64,000 nucleotides of DNA from Arenicola marina (Eukaryota; Annelida; Polychaeta; Arenicolidae): the NCBI GenBank assembly GCA_964019135.1, contig OZ025265.1, positions 26,945,143 through 27,009,142 of the forward strand. The letters are read 5' to 3'. The translations under genes and the position numbers were made by a program. The notes under the pieces were generated by a model that worked only from the letters and a program-made list of their open reading frames with translations, had not been told where the DNA came from and made no database searches. Shown here piece by piece: positions 1-10,946 of the stretch. The stretch's first letter is position 1, and every line of letters starts with the position of its first letter.

Positions 1-2600
1 ATTAAATTCGCACATACATCACGTTGGCTTCGCTATTTTTTATGTCTAATTACTTCTCTCTTACTTCATTGCAGATATGTTGTCACCACAAATATCGTTG
101 TTTTCGGAATTGCAATGTTCACTAAATAAAATTTAAGAACTTGTCATGATTGTGTAGAATTAGTACTTGCCTGTTGCTAACGCTATTTCAATAGCGAAGT
201 TCTTTTACCGCAAATGCTACTCACTAAAAATTACATGGCAGTGTTTATACTCACTTCCTAATTCGTTAACGTGATGACGACTTTTAATTCAGTTCACATT
301 CGCGATACACGCACGCGTAACACGCGTCAATCTGTTGATTCAATAACTTGTTAACTTTATGAAACATGACATTCTACAAGACTAGTTGCATAGTTGTAAG
401 TGTATGTGTAAACCGAGACGTATTGCAATAAGGTAAATGGATGTTTCACAAATATATGATACATGCATAACTTATTGTGTTACTGTAACACTTGATAGTT
501 TAAAAAATATATAAACACGTGACGGAAAACGAATACTTCATACATACAATACGTAAAATATCATTTTTAAAGTTGATGCATTCACTTTTATAATCACTTT
601 TGCAGATGGTTTAAAGTCTTGTTGAAACCTACGAATGAGTTGTGACGTGGTGACATATGAAATTTGTGAGTTATTTAAATTACGCTAAAGTTAATTGTTG
701 ACTACGTTCCTTGACATGGATGGATACGGTTATTGTTGGTAAAATTTATGTTAGTATGTGTTTTTACTTTAGCGGCTTTTAAAAGTGCAATAAAAACAAA
801 TAAAGTTCAATACAATACATTTTTAACATATATGTTACTTTACACTGACTTAACGAGTAACAATGTTCAAACTTACAGATTAATTCCTTTAACGGTGTAT
901 GAGTTATATGAATGCGACGTTGGTTGCAGATGTCACAAGCAAATGCAACTGCTTCTTTTAATGAACTAGAAAAGCGGTCATACACCATAATAGTTTTCAC
1001 TTGACGGAGTAACAGCAAAATAACCTAATAGGAATATTGTGAGTGTATGGTGTATGGAGGGAGCCAGTCGCTCTTTCCCCAAACTCGTTTAAACGTGCCG
1101 TCGGATGTGGGGTGCTCGTAACATTGGTAACTCCAATGCAATAAAAAACCCACAGACACTCCCCAAGAACGTGTATAGCAATGACATAGGCGATTGATGT
1201 TATACCCTTCACCCTCCCTACCTTCTTTTGGATGCATATGCAAGCAAACAGAACGTCGGCTACAGAGGTCAAGGGGTTGCCAACATAAAGAAACAACTAA
1301 TTAACTCATCTCTCCCGTTTTATATAGGTCCTGAACAAACAGATGACTAAATGTCAATGACGTCACCATTCACTCCATTATGATTTTAAAACTGCATCGT
1401 TGACGAAGAGGGCAGGTGTAGCATGGGAGTCACGTGTTCAGAATCGTCAGTGAATAGATGGGGGAGAGAAAGGGGGGCAGGGGGAAGGGTGGACCTATAA
1501 CACAAGCTTCTTATGTTTCCATCAGTACACAATGACGCCTCGTATCATATACAACAGTGAATTTTACTGCCACCACATAGTAATCAGCTGCCACGCCTAG
1601 TTATCTAGGAGGGGAAGGTATAATGAAATGCCCACAGGCGGTTGTTGAAGAGGTTAACCCATTGACCTTTCCGGCCGACGTATTAATGGCTTGCAGATAA
1701 ATAATACCTGAGGTGAAGAGCATAAAGCCCGCTTATTACTATCGAAATAATAGACTGACTCATCAAACAACTGTCATAACTCTTCTCCCTCGCGACAAAA
1801 GGACGCCAACCGGGCGCTTGTCTCCACGACTTGTTTGTTCGAACGTTTATAGATGCATCCTTATTACATCGGCGACAGTTGAATAATGTTACAACCGAAA
1901 CTAAAATTAAGGTGATTATTCCTTCCGATAGTTAACAATATATCACAGCGACACTTCCAAACTTGTGCGTACACAGACCGTCGGCCAATACCCCGCCAAA
2001 AACCACATGACGCTTCGCTGACTGTGGCTCGCTGGCTCGCCCGAACTTTTGAAAGTCAGTAGGTCGTGACGGCCAGCGGGTGCTGAGGGGCTTGGAAAAA
2101 AAAAAATCGATATTTGTCTCGGTCGAAGCCCCGCCCCCACCGTCCAGCGCGCTGGACGGCTCGACTAACTGCCCTCCCACCGGTGAATTCAAACGCGCAT
2201 TTAAAAAAATAACCGACCGAAAATAAATAATTGTCGCTGCAACTCTACACATCAAGACAAAGACCACGAAACATCTGTCGCTCGCAGACAAGTCCTTAAA
2301 GTCACCGCTCTTTCACAAAGGTAGCATTTTGATGAGTTTTAAAACATCCACGGCCCTTTTCTGTGACCTTTAACATCAATCACACAATTCACACACAGTA
2401 GTGCATGAACCAATTATTATAAAACGTAGTGAAGCGACTCAGTCTTATTATAACGCGGGCTTGAGTTGTTGGGATCAAATGATTGATCGCTCATTTACAG
2501 CGATTACCCGTGCGTACAAAGCCTGTTGGCCACGCCCCTCTGTCTATCTTTAAACAGATGACAAAGCCACGCCGATGTATGACGTCAGTCGTGAAGCTAT
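1..2600. other. AT-rich region, no gene recognised
   Basis: No open frame longer than about 120 codons is convincing, and none resembles a known family. The first 1 kb is AT-rich. The region from 2.0 to 2.2 kb is more GC-rich and holds a 20-bp perfect palindrome at 2140-2159. I see no splice-coherent exon series. Confidence 0.6.
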
Positions 2601-2642
2601 TTTTACACCTCGCCAAAGCATGTTCAGACACGTCCCAAGTGG

Positions 2643-3347
2643 GTGGATGACGAGGAGGTGGAGAGGGACTTTGTGAATATAATGTACGGGCGGTCTCCAT
2701 CTTTTCACCACAACGACATGACTTCCCACAAGACAACAGCGGGCTTCGCTCCCTCCAATCGGCTACCACTCATCCCGCTGGCCAAGAAAAGAAAGTGGGA
2801 GAATACGCAGTGTACTTCCGAGCAAACTCACGATATACGCTATCAAGAGTGCATCGGAGAGAATGTCTATTTAACTGTTCAGTATTTCAAAGACGTTTTA
2901 CGCTTTGATATTAGAAAGTGGGTATGTCAAGAAAACGGCCGTGATTACCCTACAAAAGTGGGTGTCAATCTCATCACAACCCGCTGGAAGATGTTGCAGA
3001 CATTGACAAACACCATAGATCGAGAATTGCAACAGACCACCAATCCACGGAAATATCATCTCGGAGGTTTGGTGATGGCCGAGGTCCTGCACCGTGGCCA
3101 GTTTCTAGATATTCGAAAATACTGGTTGCCGGATACACAAGATACGCCCGTGCCGACCCGAAAAGGAATTACTCTCGATTTAAAGCAGTGGAATTTACTT
3201 AAGTTCCATCTCATCACGATCCATGATAAGTGTGTTCCGGAACTCACCGAGTTGGTTGATTGTATGTCATCTCACCAAAATCAGGAGGGGTACTTTGACT
3301 GTGTTGAATGTTACCCGAAAGGTTTGGATAAGATGCATCTATCCTAA
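2643..3347 (+). CDS. Protein with two PC4-type (p15 coactivator) domains, single ORF
   Basis: The frame is 234 codons and begins at a GTG after an upstream stop; the first ATG is at 2682 (codon 14), so 2682 is the more likely start. Two copies of the PC4/p15 ssDNA-binding fold are visible. The first covers residues about 70-130 with core DIRKW at 89-93. The second covers about 140-203, with DIRKYW at 156-161, RKGITL at 173-178 and the following KQW. The second matches the canonical PC4 pattern closely (DIREYW, RKGISL, EQW in animal PC4). A basic run KKRKW at 48-52 could be a nuclear signal. PC4 proteins bind melted DNA and assist transcription or replication. The neighbour downstream is an adenain-like protease fragment, so I infer a viral or Maverick-type origin rather than a host coactivator. 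Host PC4 is normally single-domain and spliced. The alternative is a host-derived retrocopy. Confidence 0.7.
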   Translation: MDDEEVERDFVNIMYGRSPSFHHNDMTSHKTTAGFAPSNRLPLIPLAKKRKWENTQCTSEQTHDIRYQECIGENVYLTVQYFKDVLRFDIRKWVCQENGRDYPTKVGVNLITTRWKMLQTLTNTIDRELQQTTNPRKYHLGGLVMAEVLHRGQFLDIRKYWLPDTQDTPVPTRKGITLDLKQWNLLKFHLITIHDKCVPELTELVDCMSSHQNQEGYFDCVECYPKGLDKMHLS

Positions 3348-3433
3348 ATGTTTATGTATCCACTAAGTTACATTTGATGTATTTATGGATGACCAATCCT
3401 GAATTATGGTGAAAGTTACACTGGTGTAGATGA

Positions 3434-3453
3434 ATATATATATATATATATAA
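3434..3453. repeat. (TA)n microsatellite
   Basis: A short run of alternating TA lies between the PC4-like ORF and the protease fragment. It may mark where the protease N-terminal part was lost. Confidence 0.8.
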
Positions 3454-3492
3454 TTGGTGATTAGTATACGTACGTGTGACATTTAAAGTTTA

Positions 3493-3831
3493 GTGTCATC
3501 GGGGAAAATTGAGATGTTTGACTCACTAGGAAAACCAATTCGTGCCTATGTGAACCTTAAACACTTGGAATATTTTATTCAACAACCCATGAGAGCGGTG
3601 TGGCAGTCACTTGGCACAGATGTATGCGGAGAATACTGTCTATTTTACTTATATTTCAAATGTCGAAATTACTCCATGTCACGAATCTATCGAGAGTATT
3701 GGTCTCCACACACCATGTGCAATGACAACTATATTCATAATTTCCAATCTGTTCACTTTCCGCGTATCACTCGCCGGCAGTCCCCGCGTTTTATGCAAAT
3801 CGCGTGCAAGACCTCTTTACCCATTGTCTAA
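3493..3831 (+). pseudogene. Adenain-like cysteine protease (family C5), 5'-truncated
   Basis: The 112-codon frame starts at a GTG; the first ATG is at 3513. It contains MFDSLGKP and then WQSLGTDVCGEYCLFYLY. Together these match the Asp/Asn-bearing strand and the Gln...Cys catalytic segment of adenovirus/Maverick C5 proteases, which process virion proteins. The N-terminal segment that should carry the catalytic His (usually in a His-Trp context) is absent upstream, where a TA microsatellite lies instead. The family is normally around 200 residues, so about half is missing. It sits about 150 bp downstream of the PC4-like ORF on the same strand. Inference: relic of a Maverick/adintovirus-like element, not functional as it stands. 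Confidence 0.65.
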
Positions 3832-4765
3832 ATTGTCATGTATAATAATATGATATGAAGGTGTATATTTTTGTGATACTAAGTTTTTGACCACGATAGA
3901 TGTTGTAGCGGGTAATGGTATTCATGTAGTGATATAGGAATAAAAAAATTGCAAAATGGATGATTGTATTTGCGTTAAAATGGTTTACTCGATACATATC
4001 CTTAGGTTTTTACAAACAAACAAACATATTACACAGCTTATAGGATCTCACATGGCCTGATTACATTGATTATATACACGTGTCATTGACGATTAATCGT
4101 ACTGTAACGCGAGAATATACAGTTTACATGGCGATATCTATAGCGATTAAATGATTTACTGTTTCATCAAAGCAAAATTCGGTGTGGCAGTCACTTGGCA
4201 CAGATGTATGCGGAGAATACTCTCTATTTTACTTATATTTCAAATGTCGAAATTACTCCATGTCACGAATCTATCGAGAGTATTGGTCTCCCCACACCAT
4301 GTGCAATGACAACTATATTCATAATTTCCAATCTGTTCACTTTCCGCGTATCACTCGCCGGCAGTCCCCGCGTTTTATGCAAACCGCGTGCAAGACCTCT
4401 TTACCCATTGTCTAAATTGTCATGTATAATAATATGATATGAAGGTGTATATTTTTGTGATACTAAGTTTTTTTGACCACGATAGATGTTGTAGCGGGTA
4501 ATGGTATTCATGTAGTGATATAGGAATAAAAAAAAATTGCAAAATGGATGATTGTATTTGCGTTAATATGGTTTACTCGAAACATATCCTATGGTTTTTA
4601 CAAACAAACAAACATATTACACAGCTTATAGGATCTCACATGGCCTGATTACATTGATTATATACATGTGTCATTGACGATTAATCGTACTGTAACGCGA
4701 GAATATACAGTTGACATGGCGATATCTATAGCGATTAAATGATTTACTGTTTCATCAAAGCAAAA
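3597..4765 (+). repeat. Tandem duplication, two units of about 584 bp
   Basis: Unit 1 (3597-4180) and unit 2 (4181-about 4765) are nearly identical. Each runs from the Gln...Cys segment of the protease through its stop codon and about 350 bp of AT-rich flank. The units differ by a few substitutions and small indels in A or T runs, so the duplication is recent relative to the decay of the element. Confidence 0.9.
4182..4415 (+). pseudogene. Second copy of the protease C-terminal fragment
   Basis: The 77-codon frame repeats the catalytic-Cys segment of the upstream protease relic, starting at the duplication junction. One of its few differences is a Cys-to-Ser change just after the conserved VCGEY motif (VCGEYS here, VCGEYC upstream). 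There is no upstream Asp or His segment in this copy. Confidence 0.7.
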
Positions 4766-4843
4766 GGACTTGTTCATCTATTACCTATTCATAATAGTAC
4801 TTGATCGCAGATTGAAGACTTCAAACAATGTCTTCTTCATTCA

Positions 4844-5048
4844 CTCGTACTATAGCACGAGAACATAAGACACACAATGATTAATAACCTTGTTGAATAT
4901 ACCTATTTACATACTAATTTATGCTAATTATACCCCGTGCTATAGCACGGAAACAAAGACTTTTGACAAAAATTAATGACCTCATTAACTCGTGAGCGGG
5001 CATTTTCAAACCGATATTTCAAAATTTTCGGTCGCGCTATAGCACGAC
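4844..5048. repeat. Degenerate ~95-bp repeat with three CTATAGCACG palindromes
   Basis: Palindromes lie at 4844-4861, 4935-4950 (CCGTGCTATAGCACGG, perfect) and 5031-5048. They share the core CTATAGCACG, and the first two are followed by related ATTAATNACCT-type sequence. The spacing is about 90-96 bp. Confidence 0.75.
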
Positions 5049-5052
5049 CACG

Positions 5053-5080
5053 GGGGGGGGGGGGGGAGGGGGGGGGGGGA
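5053..5080. repeat. Poly-G tract
   Basis: A nearly pure run of G residues broken by two A. Similar tracts recur through the window. Confidence 0.95.
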
Positions 5081-5121
5081 GGTGTGTGAGCTTGATGTCT
5101 CTGGACTCACTCTCCCTACTA

Positions 5122-5358
5122 CTGCTTTGCCCCTCCCCTATTACATTACAATGCCTCCGGACTGTCGTGGCAACGTCTGCGTGCTTACCACGTATCATTT
5201 TCCTTGGATTAAGTCGCTGTGTTTTTCGCAATCTTGGGTTAGAATGTCAATGAATGCTATCCACGTTGACACTGTTTGGTCGCGAGGACTACTAAATCAA
5301 AAGTTAAGTAGAAGTAGGATCAAGTGTTAAAGATCATGTTTATTTCGCAGACAAGTAA
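5122..5358. repeat. Interspersed repeat, copy A
   Basis: Closely matches 50137-50547 over its whole length but lacks an internal segment of about 170 bp. The missing segment would fall near 5228 and lies between two CGCA tetranucleotides in the longer copy. No coding potential is recognised. Confidence 0.85.
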
Positions 5359-6240
5359 GCTATAGATGTCGCATTGTCTGGGCTGAATGTGCATAATTCA
5401 GTTCAATCTAATTTCAGTTAGCTAGTTTAGCAAAAGGTTTAAGCCCCGCATTTTACAAAGTAAAATGTCTTTATTGGTTATATAAAGGACTATTACGGAA
5501 GTTACGCCCGAGTATACGACTTAGCGGTACTTGAATATCGCTACAGGAAATAAATATCAGATTTTTTTTTTACTAAATACATCTCCCGGCGACCCAACGT
5601 CACCACACAGTTACTTTGTAGCATTCGTAAGAATGTACGTACAGGCTACATGATTGTATCACACATAAACAACAGTCATGCAGGTTGTAGTTGCGACCGG
5701 GAGGGGCACGTATCCGGTAGCCTTTTTCCTAATAGAAAAAGGAGTGGTGGGGAGTGGGAGGGGGTCCACTGAAGACCCCTCCCGGCAGATCGAGGGGCTC
5801 GGAACAGAATTGCGACCAGGTGCTCCATCATTTTTTGGATGACTTGTGGTGGGGTTAGGGGTGGGGGGGGGGGAGGGGGGGGGCACAGAAATCTTGCGAA
5901 CGGATTGGGGGTGTGCGCCAGCGAGCCGGTCACTGGTAGGCCTACTTCGTGTCGATGAGGAAGTGGGTGTGCGGGAGTGGAGGGGTGGGCGCCAGTGCAG
6001 CGCATTAAAGCCTTCGTGCGCGCGTGTACTGGTGTGTATTGGCGGCGATGGGGGGAGGGAGGGGGGGGGGGGGAGGGGTGGTTGAAGGAGGGCATGCTTG
6101 TTTTCAAACGATCGGTCGTTTGTTGATACGTTGTCTCCTGCTTGATAACGAAGAGTTACTGCACCACGTGTTCTCAAACCCGGTGTGCACAACATAGATG
6201 TACTAGAGCGCCGGGGAATTGGGGGTTCGAACCAGACATG
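5359..6240. other. No gene; G-rich tracts with MITE-like debris
   Basis: Contains long G runs at about 5858-5882 and 6058-6078. The words cacagaaatcttgcg and cagaattgcgacc recur at 7314 and at 53.5 kb next to other G runs, suggesting one dispersed G-tract-bearing repeat family. Pro-rich frames here are by-products of base composition. Confidence 0.6.
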
Positions 6241-6244
6241 GGGT

Positions 6245-6360
6245 AATCAGTAATCGTAATCAATTTTAATCGATTACATGTTCAAAGTAATCGTAAACGT
6301 AATCGATTACATAGCTAATGTAATCGTAATCAGGATTAATTTTGATGATTACATTACAAT
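6245..6360. repeat. GTAATCGATTAC-rich fragment, possibly a hAT-type transposon end
   Basis: Repeated, partly palindromic units of the type gtaatcg / cgattac occur over about 110 bp. Such units resemble the ends of hAT-like non-autonomous elements, but I see no matching opposite end, so the class is a guess. Confidence 0.35.
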
Positions 6361-6471
6361 GTTCACTCTGCCTGTTTTAATCTCCGAACTGAGCGTCACA
6401 CTTTCTATGTCTCCAGTATCATAAATGGAAACTGGCCACCGCAGTACTACTGTAGATATTAATCTCCCCCC

Positions 6472-6600
6472 CCCCCCCGGCCCCAACCTGCCCCCTCCGC
6501 TACGACCCGCCCTCCCCACTACCCACATCCTTTGTCCCCACCGCCCACGTTTTTGGTCCCCATCACCCCCAGACATCCTGTGTAAAGAGTCCATAGTGGC
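6472..6600. repeat. C-rich dispersed repeat, copy 1
   Basis: The segment with ccccctccgctacgacccgcc and gtccccaccgcc is repeated in the same order at about 7660-7790. Confidence 0.7.
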
Positions 6601-6846
6601 TGGGGTATGGGTAGCACGGCATAACATCAGCCAAAGTGGATTTAAAAAAAAAATATATATTTGCCAATATTTGTTCAATTGTTTGCACGTATATGTGCCT
6701 TGATGGCTGTCAGACATCAATGGATCTGACAGACTCCCACGTGACAAATATGCAAAACGAATTGCCCTTTGGCCTTCCGTGCATTTGCATAGGGTGGTAC
6801 GGCAGTGTACAGGTATCGAGCGGCACGCAGGTGTTCAACTTCCGCC

Positions 6847-7285
6847 TTTTCACTGTGGCGCCGTGAGCTGGGCTGAGAAGCACACGCACACACGCAGTAA
6901 GCACGACAAACAGACAGACCACTGCATGTGTCTCAGCAAAAGTACTTTTAAACTTGTGTTTCTGTAAGCCAGCTACCTGAACGTTGTCGCCATGGCGACT
7001 GGTGGGTCGTTATCCTCGACCTCGTCATTCTCGCTCCCTCCGCCGGTGAAAGAGCCGACCGAGTCCCATGAGAACCCACACCACGGGGGTATAGCGGGCG
7101 ACATGGCCGAGCAGAACTCATCTGACGACAGTGAGGAGGATTCTTTCGAGTCCCATTTGGAGCTAGCGGATGAAATGGCCGGGCAGGACTCATCTGATGA
7201 CAAAGAGAAGGCTTATTTCGGGTCCCGATTGGATGTATTTTCCGGGTTCATCAATGCCCTTATGAAAATTTACTACAGTCGAACT
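6847..7285 (+). pseudogene. Truncated duplicate of the caspase-like gene (5' flank plus N-terminus)
   Basis: From about 6847 the sequence matches 32361-32501, the 5' flank of the intact gene. It continues from ATG 6992 through about 97 codons that align with residues 1-100 of the 548-aa protein. They share the MATGGS start, the SSFSLPPPVKEPTE stretch, ENPHHGGI and DMAGQDSS. Homology ends near 7285, where a G-run repeat follows. The helical middle region and the whole caspase-like domain are missing. The open frame continues to 7405 through unrelated sequence. Because upstream non-coding DNA is included, this is a segmental copy and not a processed one. Whether it is transcribed cannot be seen. 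Confidence 0.8.
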
Positions 7286-7289
7286 ATAA

Positions 7290-9040
7290 TAAAACTGGCG
7301 GGGGGGGGGGGGGCACAGAAATCTTGCCACCGGGTAGGGGGTTCTGAACAAAATTGCGCTGCACGTTACGTACTATTTTCACGTTACGCATTATTTGCAC
7401 ACTGAGAGGTAAGAAAAGAACACATAAACTACGAAGCTTGAGGAATGTTCCCCCTCACCTGGACACGCCCATGCCTGGATATATAGAGCCTCTTCCCGCT
7501 TTCAATATAGCCAATCGGTGATCTGAAATTTTGAAAATGCGATTTGAAATATTGGTCTGGTAGAGGAAATGATGATAACAAGGTCCCCTCCACCTGCTGT
7601 CTGGAAGTGGGACCTTTGTCTAGGCTGATATAAGCTGCGAAGTAGATGACAACCGCCTGCCCCCCTCCGCTACGACCCACCCTCCCCCCGCACTTACATC
7701 CCTTGTCCCCACCGCCAACATTCTTCGCCTTCAGCACCCCCAAAAATCCGCGAGGCCCTTCTGTCTGACATCCTGTGTAAAGGGTATGGGGATCAAGTAT
7801 GTGACAACATCGCCATAGCAACTCTTGTCTAACCTCAAAATTAAGCGCCCGAGCGAGGAAGTTATCACATTAGAGCTACATATTTCCATACTTCGCATGC
7901 GATGATACTGTAGATGGGTGCCCAGTTCGGGCCCCAGCATAAAAGGACAAATCTCATTCACCAAGGTAGTAGGGCACTTTTTGGCAAGGTGAACAGATGC
8001 CTGGAATAAAACATTTTTGCCGAGCGTTGTCCAATTCTGTGTGTATGATAAATGCCAGGGATGAGATAATGACTCCATCGTCGAGTCCACGCAACCCGGG
8101 TCAAACGGTCCGATTTCGACACCCTAACACCTGCTGATCATTTATTCTCAATTAATGACTGGAACACGTATACACTGTTCGATTAAATTCACAAATGGGC
8201 CTATGCTTTAAACAGTGATACGCCAGTGGGTGGGTTCCAGTGTCCTAGAACTCCTTAACATTATGGAACATACGACAAGTAATGTGATATTAATTTAAAC
8301 GAAATGTGGCATGGCCTGTATGTTGTATTATTTGAAGGAAAACCCCTAAATACCCGGGTTAGTCTTTTCTAGAACATCAAACCTGAATTATCAGATGGTG
8401 ATCCAGGGTGACCATTGCTAATCTGCTCCTGCCGTGTTGTGTAAGAGTCTGATTCTGGACCCACGACCCCCCCCCCCCCCTCACACCTAGCTGTTTGCAC
8501 CGCTAGTGTAATCCCCAGTTAAGATACAGATGGGAGCTAGCTTCCCTATCCGTTCTTTATAACTTGCTAAGTTACAAAGTACTGATAGGGATAACTGAAA
8601 TTATCTAGCTGCGCTTAGCGAAAAAACATTCTGTTAATATCACCACTGAGGAGATCAGTGACATTCCTATGCCAGTTTGTTCGCTTGCTAGGTCGCCCAT
8701 CTACATTGCACCAGGCTTCACAGTGCCGGAATATAGGCTGCGGTTGCTTTTTACCAGGCCTGCCTCCAAGCAGCATGCGTGCCGTTAGACTGCACCTTGT
8801 GACCTTAGAGGCAGGCCTGGTGATGCTGCTGCCAGTGCTGGTAGCCCCGCTGTGTTGATATTCGGTCGCAGAGAGCGAGTGTGTATGCGCTCGCTAGAAA
8901 GCATGAGCCCAAGTTTCAAGGCCAACGTACCACGCAGGCAGGCACCGCGCTGGCACGCAAATAGACGGAAAAAACCATCAATTACGAGTTAAAACGCGAC
9001 AGATCGGTCAAAGGTTATAGTAGCGTTTGCTATGGACCTT
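7290..9040. other. No gene recognised; dispersed repeats
   Basis: Holds a G run at about 7302, the second copy of the C-rich repeat (7660-7790) and a C run at about 8467-8480. Open frames are short and unlike any family I know. Confidence 0.55.
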
Positions 9041-9047
9041 TTCTCGG

Positions 9048-9550
9048 CATGTGTCGGTGATGTACATCGCTTTAGTGCCGTGTCGGTGATACACGTTGGC
9101 TTAGTGACACGTCGGTGATGTACATCGCTTTAGTGCCGTGTCGGTGATACACGTTAGCTTAGTGTTGTGTCGGAGATTAACGCTGGTTTAGTACTGCGCC
9201 GGTGATATATGTTAGTTTAGTGACACGTCGGTGATGTACATTGGTTTAGTGCCGTGTCGGTGATACACGTTGGTTTAGTGACACGTCGGTGATGTACATT
9301 GTTTTAGTGCCGTGTCGGTGATATACGTTAGCTTAGTGTTGTGTCGGTGATGTACATTGGTTTAGTGCCGTGTCGGTGATACACGTTGATTTAGTGACAC
9401 GTCGGTGATGTACATCGCTTTAATTAGTGCCGTGTCGGTGATACACGTTAGCTTAGTGTTGTGTCGGAGATTAACGCTGGTTTAGTACTGCGCCGGTGAT
9501 ATATGTTAGTTTAGTGACACGTCGGTGATGTACGCTGGTTCAGTGCCGCG
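9048..9550. repeat. 29-bp minisatellite, about 17 units
   Basis: Units follow the pattern GTGTCGGTGAT(A/G)(C/T)ACRTTGGYTTAGTGCC with period 29. Subtypes (acacg versus gtaca centres, gtgcc versus gacac ends) alternate, giving a 58-bp dimer. A block with ggagattaacgctgg recurs at 9171 and 9467, indicating higher-order duplication. Confidence 0.85.
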
Positions 9551-9760
9551 ATGATAAATACCAGTCAACAACGACACAATCGATACAAGCGATAATTTTT
9601 TTTTTTTTTGGGGGGCTTTTTTTAAATAAAAGTTTATTCACAAAGAAAAATATATTACAAACGCAGGTGGTATAGCACGTTGATGGTACATAAATTATAA
9701 CTACTATTTTGTGTATGCTAGATTACTTTCTATATTCTACGGATAGTTGCTTTAGTAGCG

Positions 9761-10336
9761 TTATGGTATCTTGCTGTTTGCATACAGTGAAGCCCTTGAT
9801 GCTAGTTCGTGAGTAAAAAACCTTATAGAATTCTCCCAAAGACGTGGTTTGTCATCATTGACAGGCACTAACCATTCTTTATATAATAAATATGCTACCA
9901 ATGTTACTACCAGATCTTCAGTTTTATGCTCGCGGCCCACATATATATCCTGGAGCTGTACTGGCTTAATCAAACGACTCAGGACAGACCACACCTTCCT
10001 CGCGTGACAACATTGAAATAGGAGGTGTGGTATGTCTTGGACTTCAGAGCACAAGTCGCAGTTGGCTGACTCGCGTTTGCCCCACTTCCTCAGATTGGCG
10101 TTACATGGTAGTACATTATCCAATATCTTGTAATTAAACTCAGCCAATTTCAGGATTTGACATTTTGATATTTTCGTCCTATACGTTCTCGAAAAGTCAA
10201 AATCTACCTTTAGGGATAACAAATGTTTCAGTTTTTGCTCAGAAATTGGTCTTTCTATTTTAAGGTCTAAAAGCCGGTTATAATAAGGGTTGCTTTTCTC
10301 TTCGATTTCATGGTATCGTTCCCTTACTCTATACAA
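9761..10336 (-). pseudogene. LINE ORF2 C-terminal region with zf-RVT motif
   Basis: The 191-codon frame includes FNYKILDNVLPCNANLRKWG followed by CDLCSEVQDIPHLLFQC. This is the zf-RVT-type Cys-x2-Cys...His...Cys pattern found at the end of LINE and related RT polyproteins. It ends just before the 3' untranslated region of the LINE. Confidence 0.75.
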
Positions 10337-10445
10337 TTCTGAGTTCCAGGTACCAATTAAATTACCGTAACGCTTCAGGGCTTTACGCAGGATGACGCAT
10401 TCCGCTATGAAGTTCCGCTTATCATCTAGGATATTGTAAATGTAT

Positions 10446-10877
10446 TCAGTCTAATTTTCCATTGACAAAGCGCAGTTGCCCAACAAAGAGTATATTGTTT
10501 TTGACAAATGTTGAAAAGTATAAATGCTCTAGACCTTTAGGGTTTCCGTATTTAAAAAATCTATTTCCCCACAAGCAGTGGTCAAGTATGTCCTCCTTTG
10601 ATTCTGGGGGTTGTACTGACCGAGACTTTGAAAAGGCGTGGATAACACCCCTGTAAAAAGCCGAACATTGGTCTAATACAGGGAACTGACTTAAAACTTT
10701 CACAGAAAGGTGTACCAGCGTGTTATCTGTTACAAAAGGATGCAGACGTTGTCTGGCTAAAAAGGCCCAGTTGGCATTGCTATCTGCACTTAATATTCTG
10801 AATACCCACACCGCTTTCAGCGACATAAAGAAACATTCCATATCGATCATACCCAAGCCACCTCTATCAATTGGCAC
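10446..10877 (-). pseudogene. LINE ORF2 region between RT and C-terminal domain
   Basis: A 143-codon frame opening with PIDRGGLGMIDMECFFMSLK, the conserved 'GGLG' segment that follows the thumb in Tx1 and related RT proteins. It is in line with the flanking LINE segments but separated from them by frame breaks. Confidence 0.7.
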
Positions 10878-10946
10878 TACTAAAACATTTCGTCTAATCC
10901 TGTCGCTTCGTCCCCATATGAAATTTAAAAAGATAGTATTTATACG

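Noticed and set aside
5659-6195. 178-codon Pro/Ser-rich minus frame
   Set aside because: Spans poly-G tracts of a dispersed repeat and overlaps other open frames; not supported as a gene.
9048-9550. Possible CRISPR-like array (29-bp repeats)
   Set aside because: Units are contiguous with no unique spacers, and the genome is eukaryotic.
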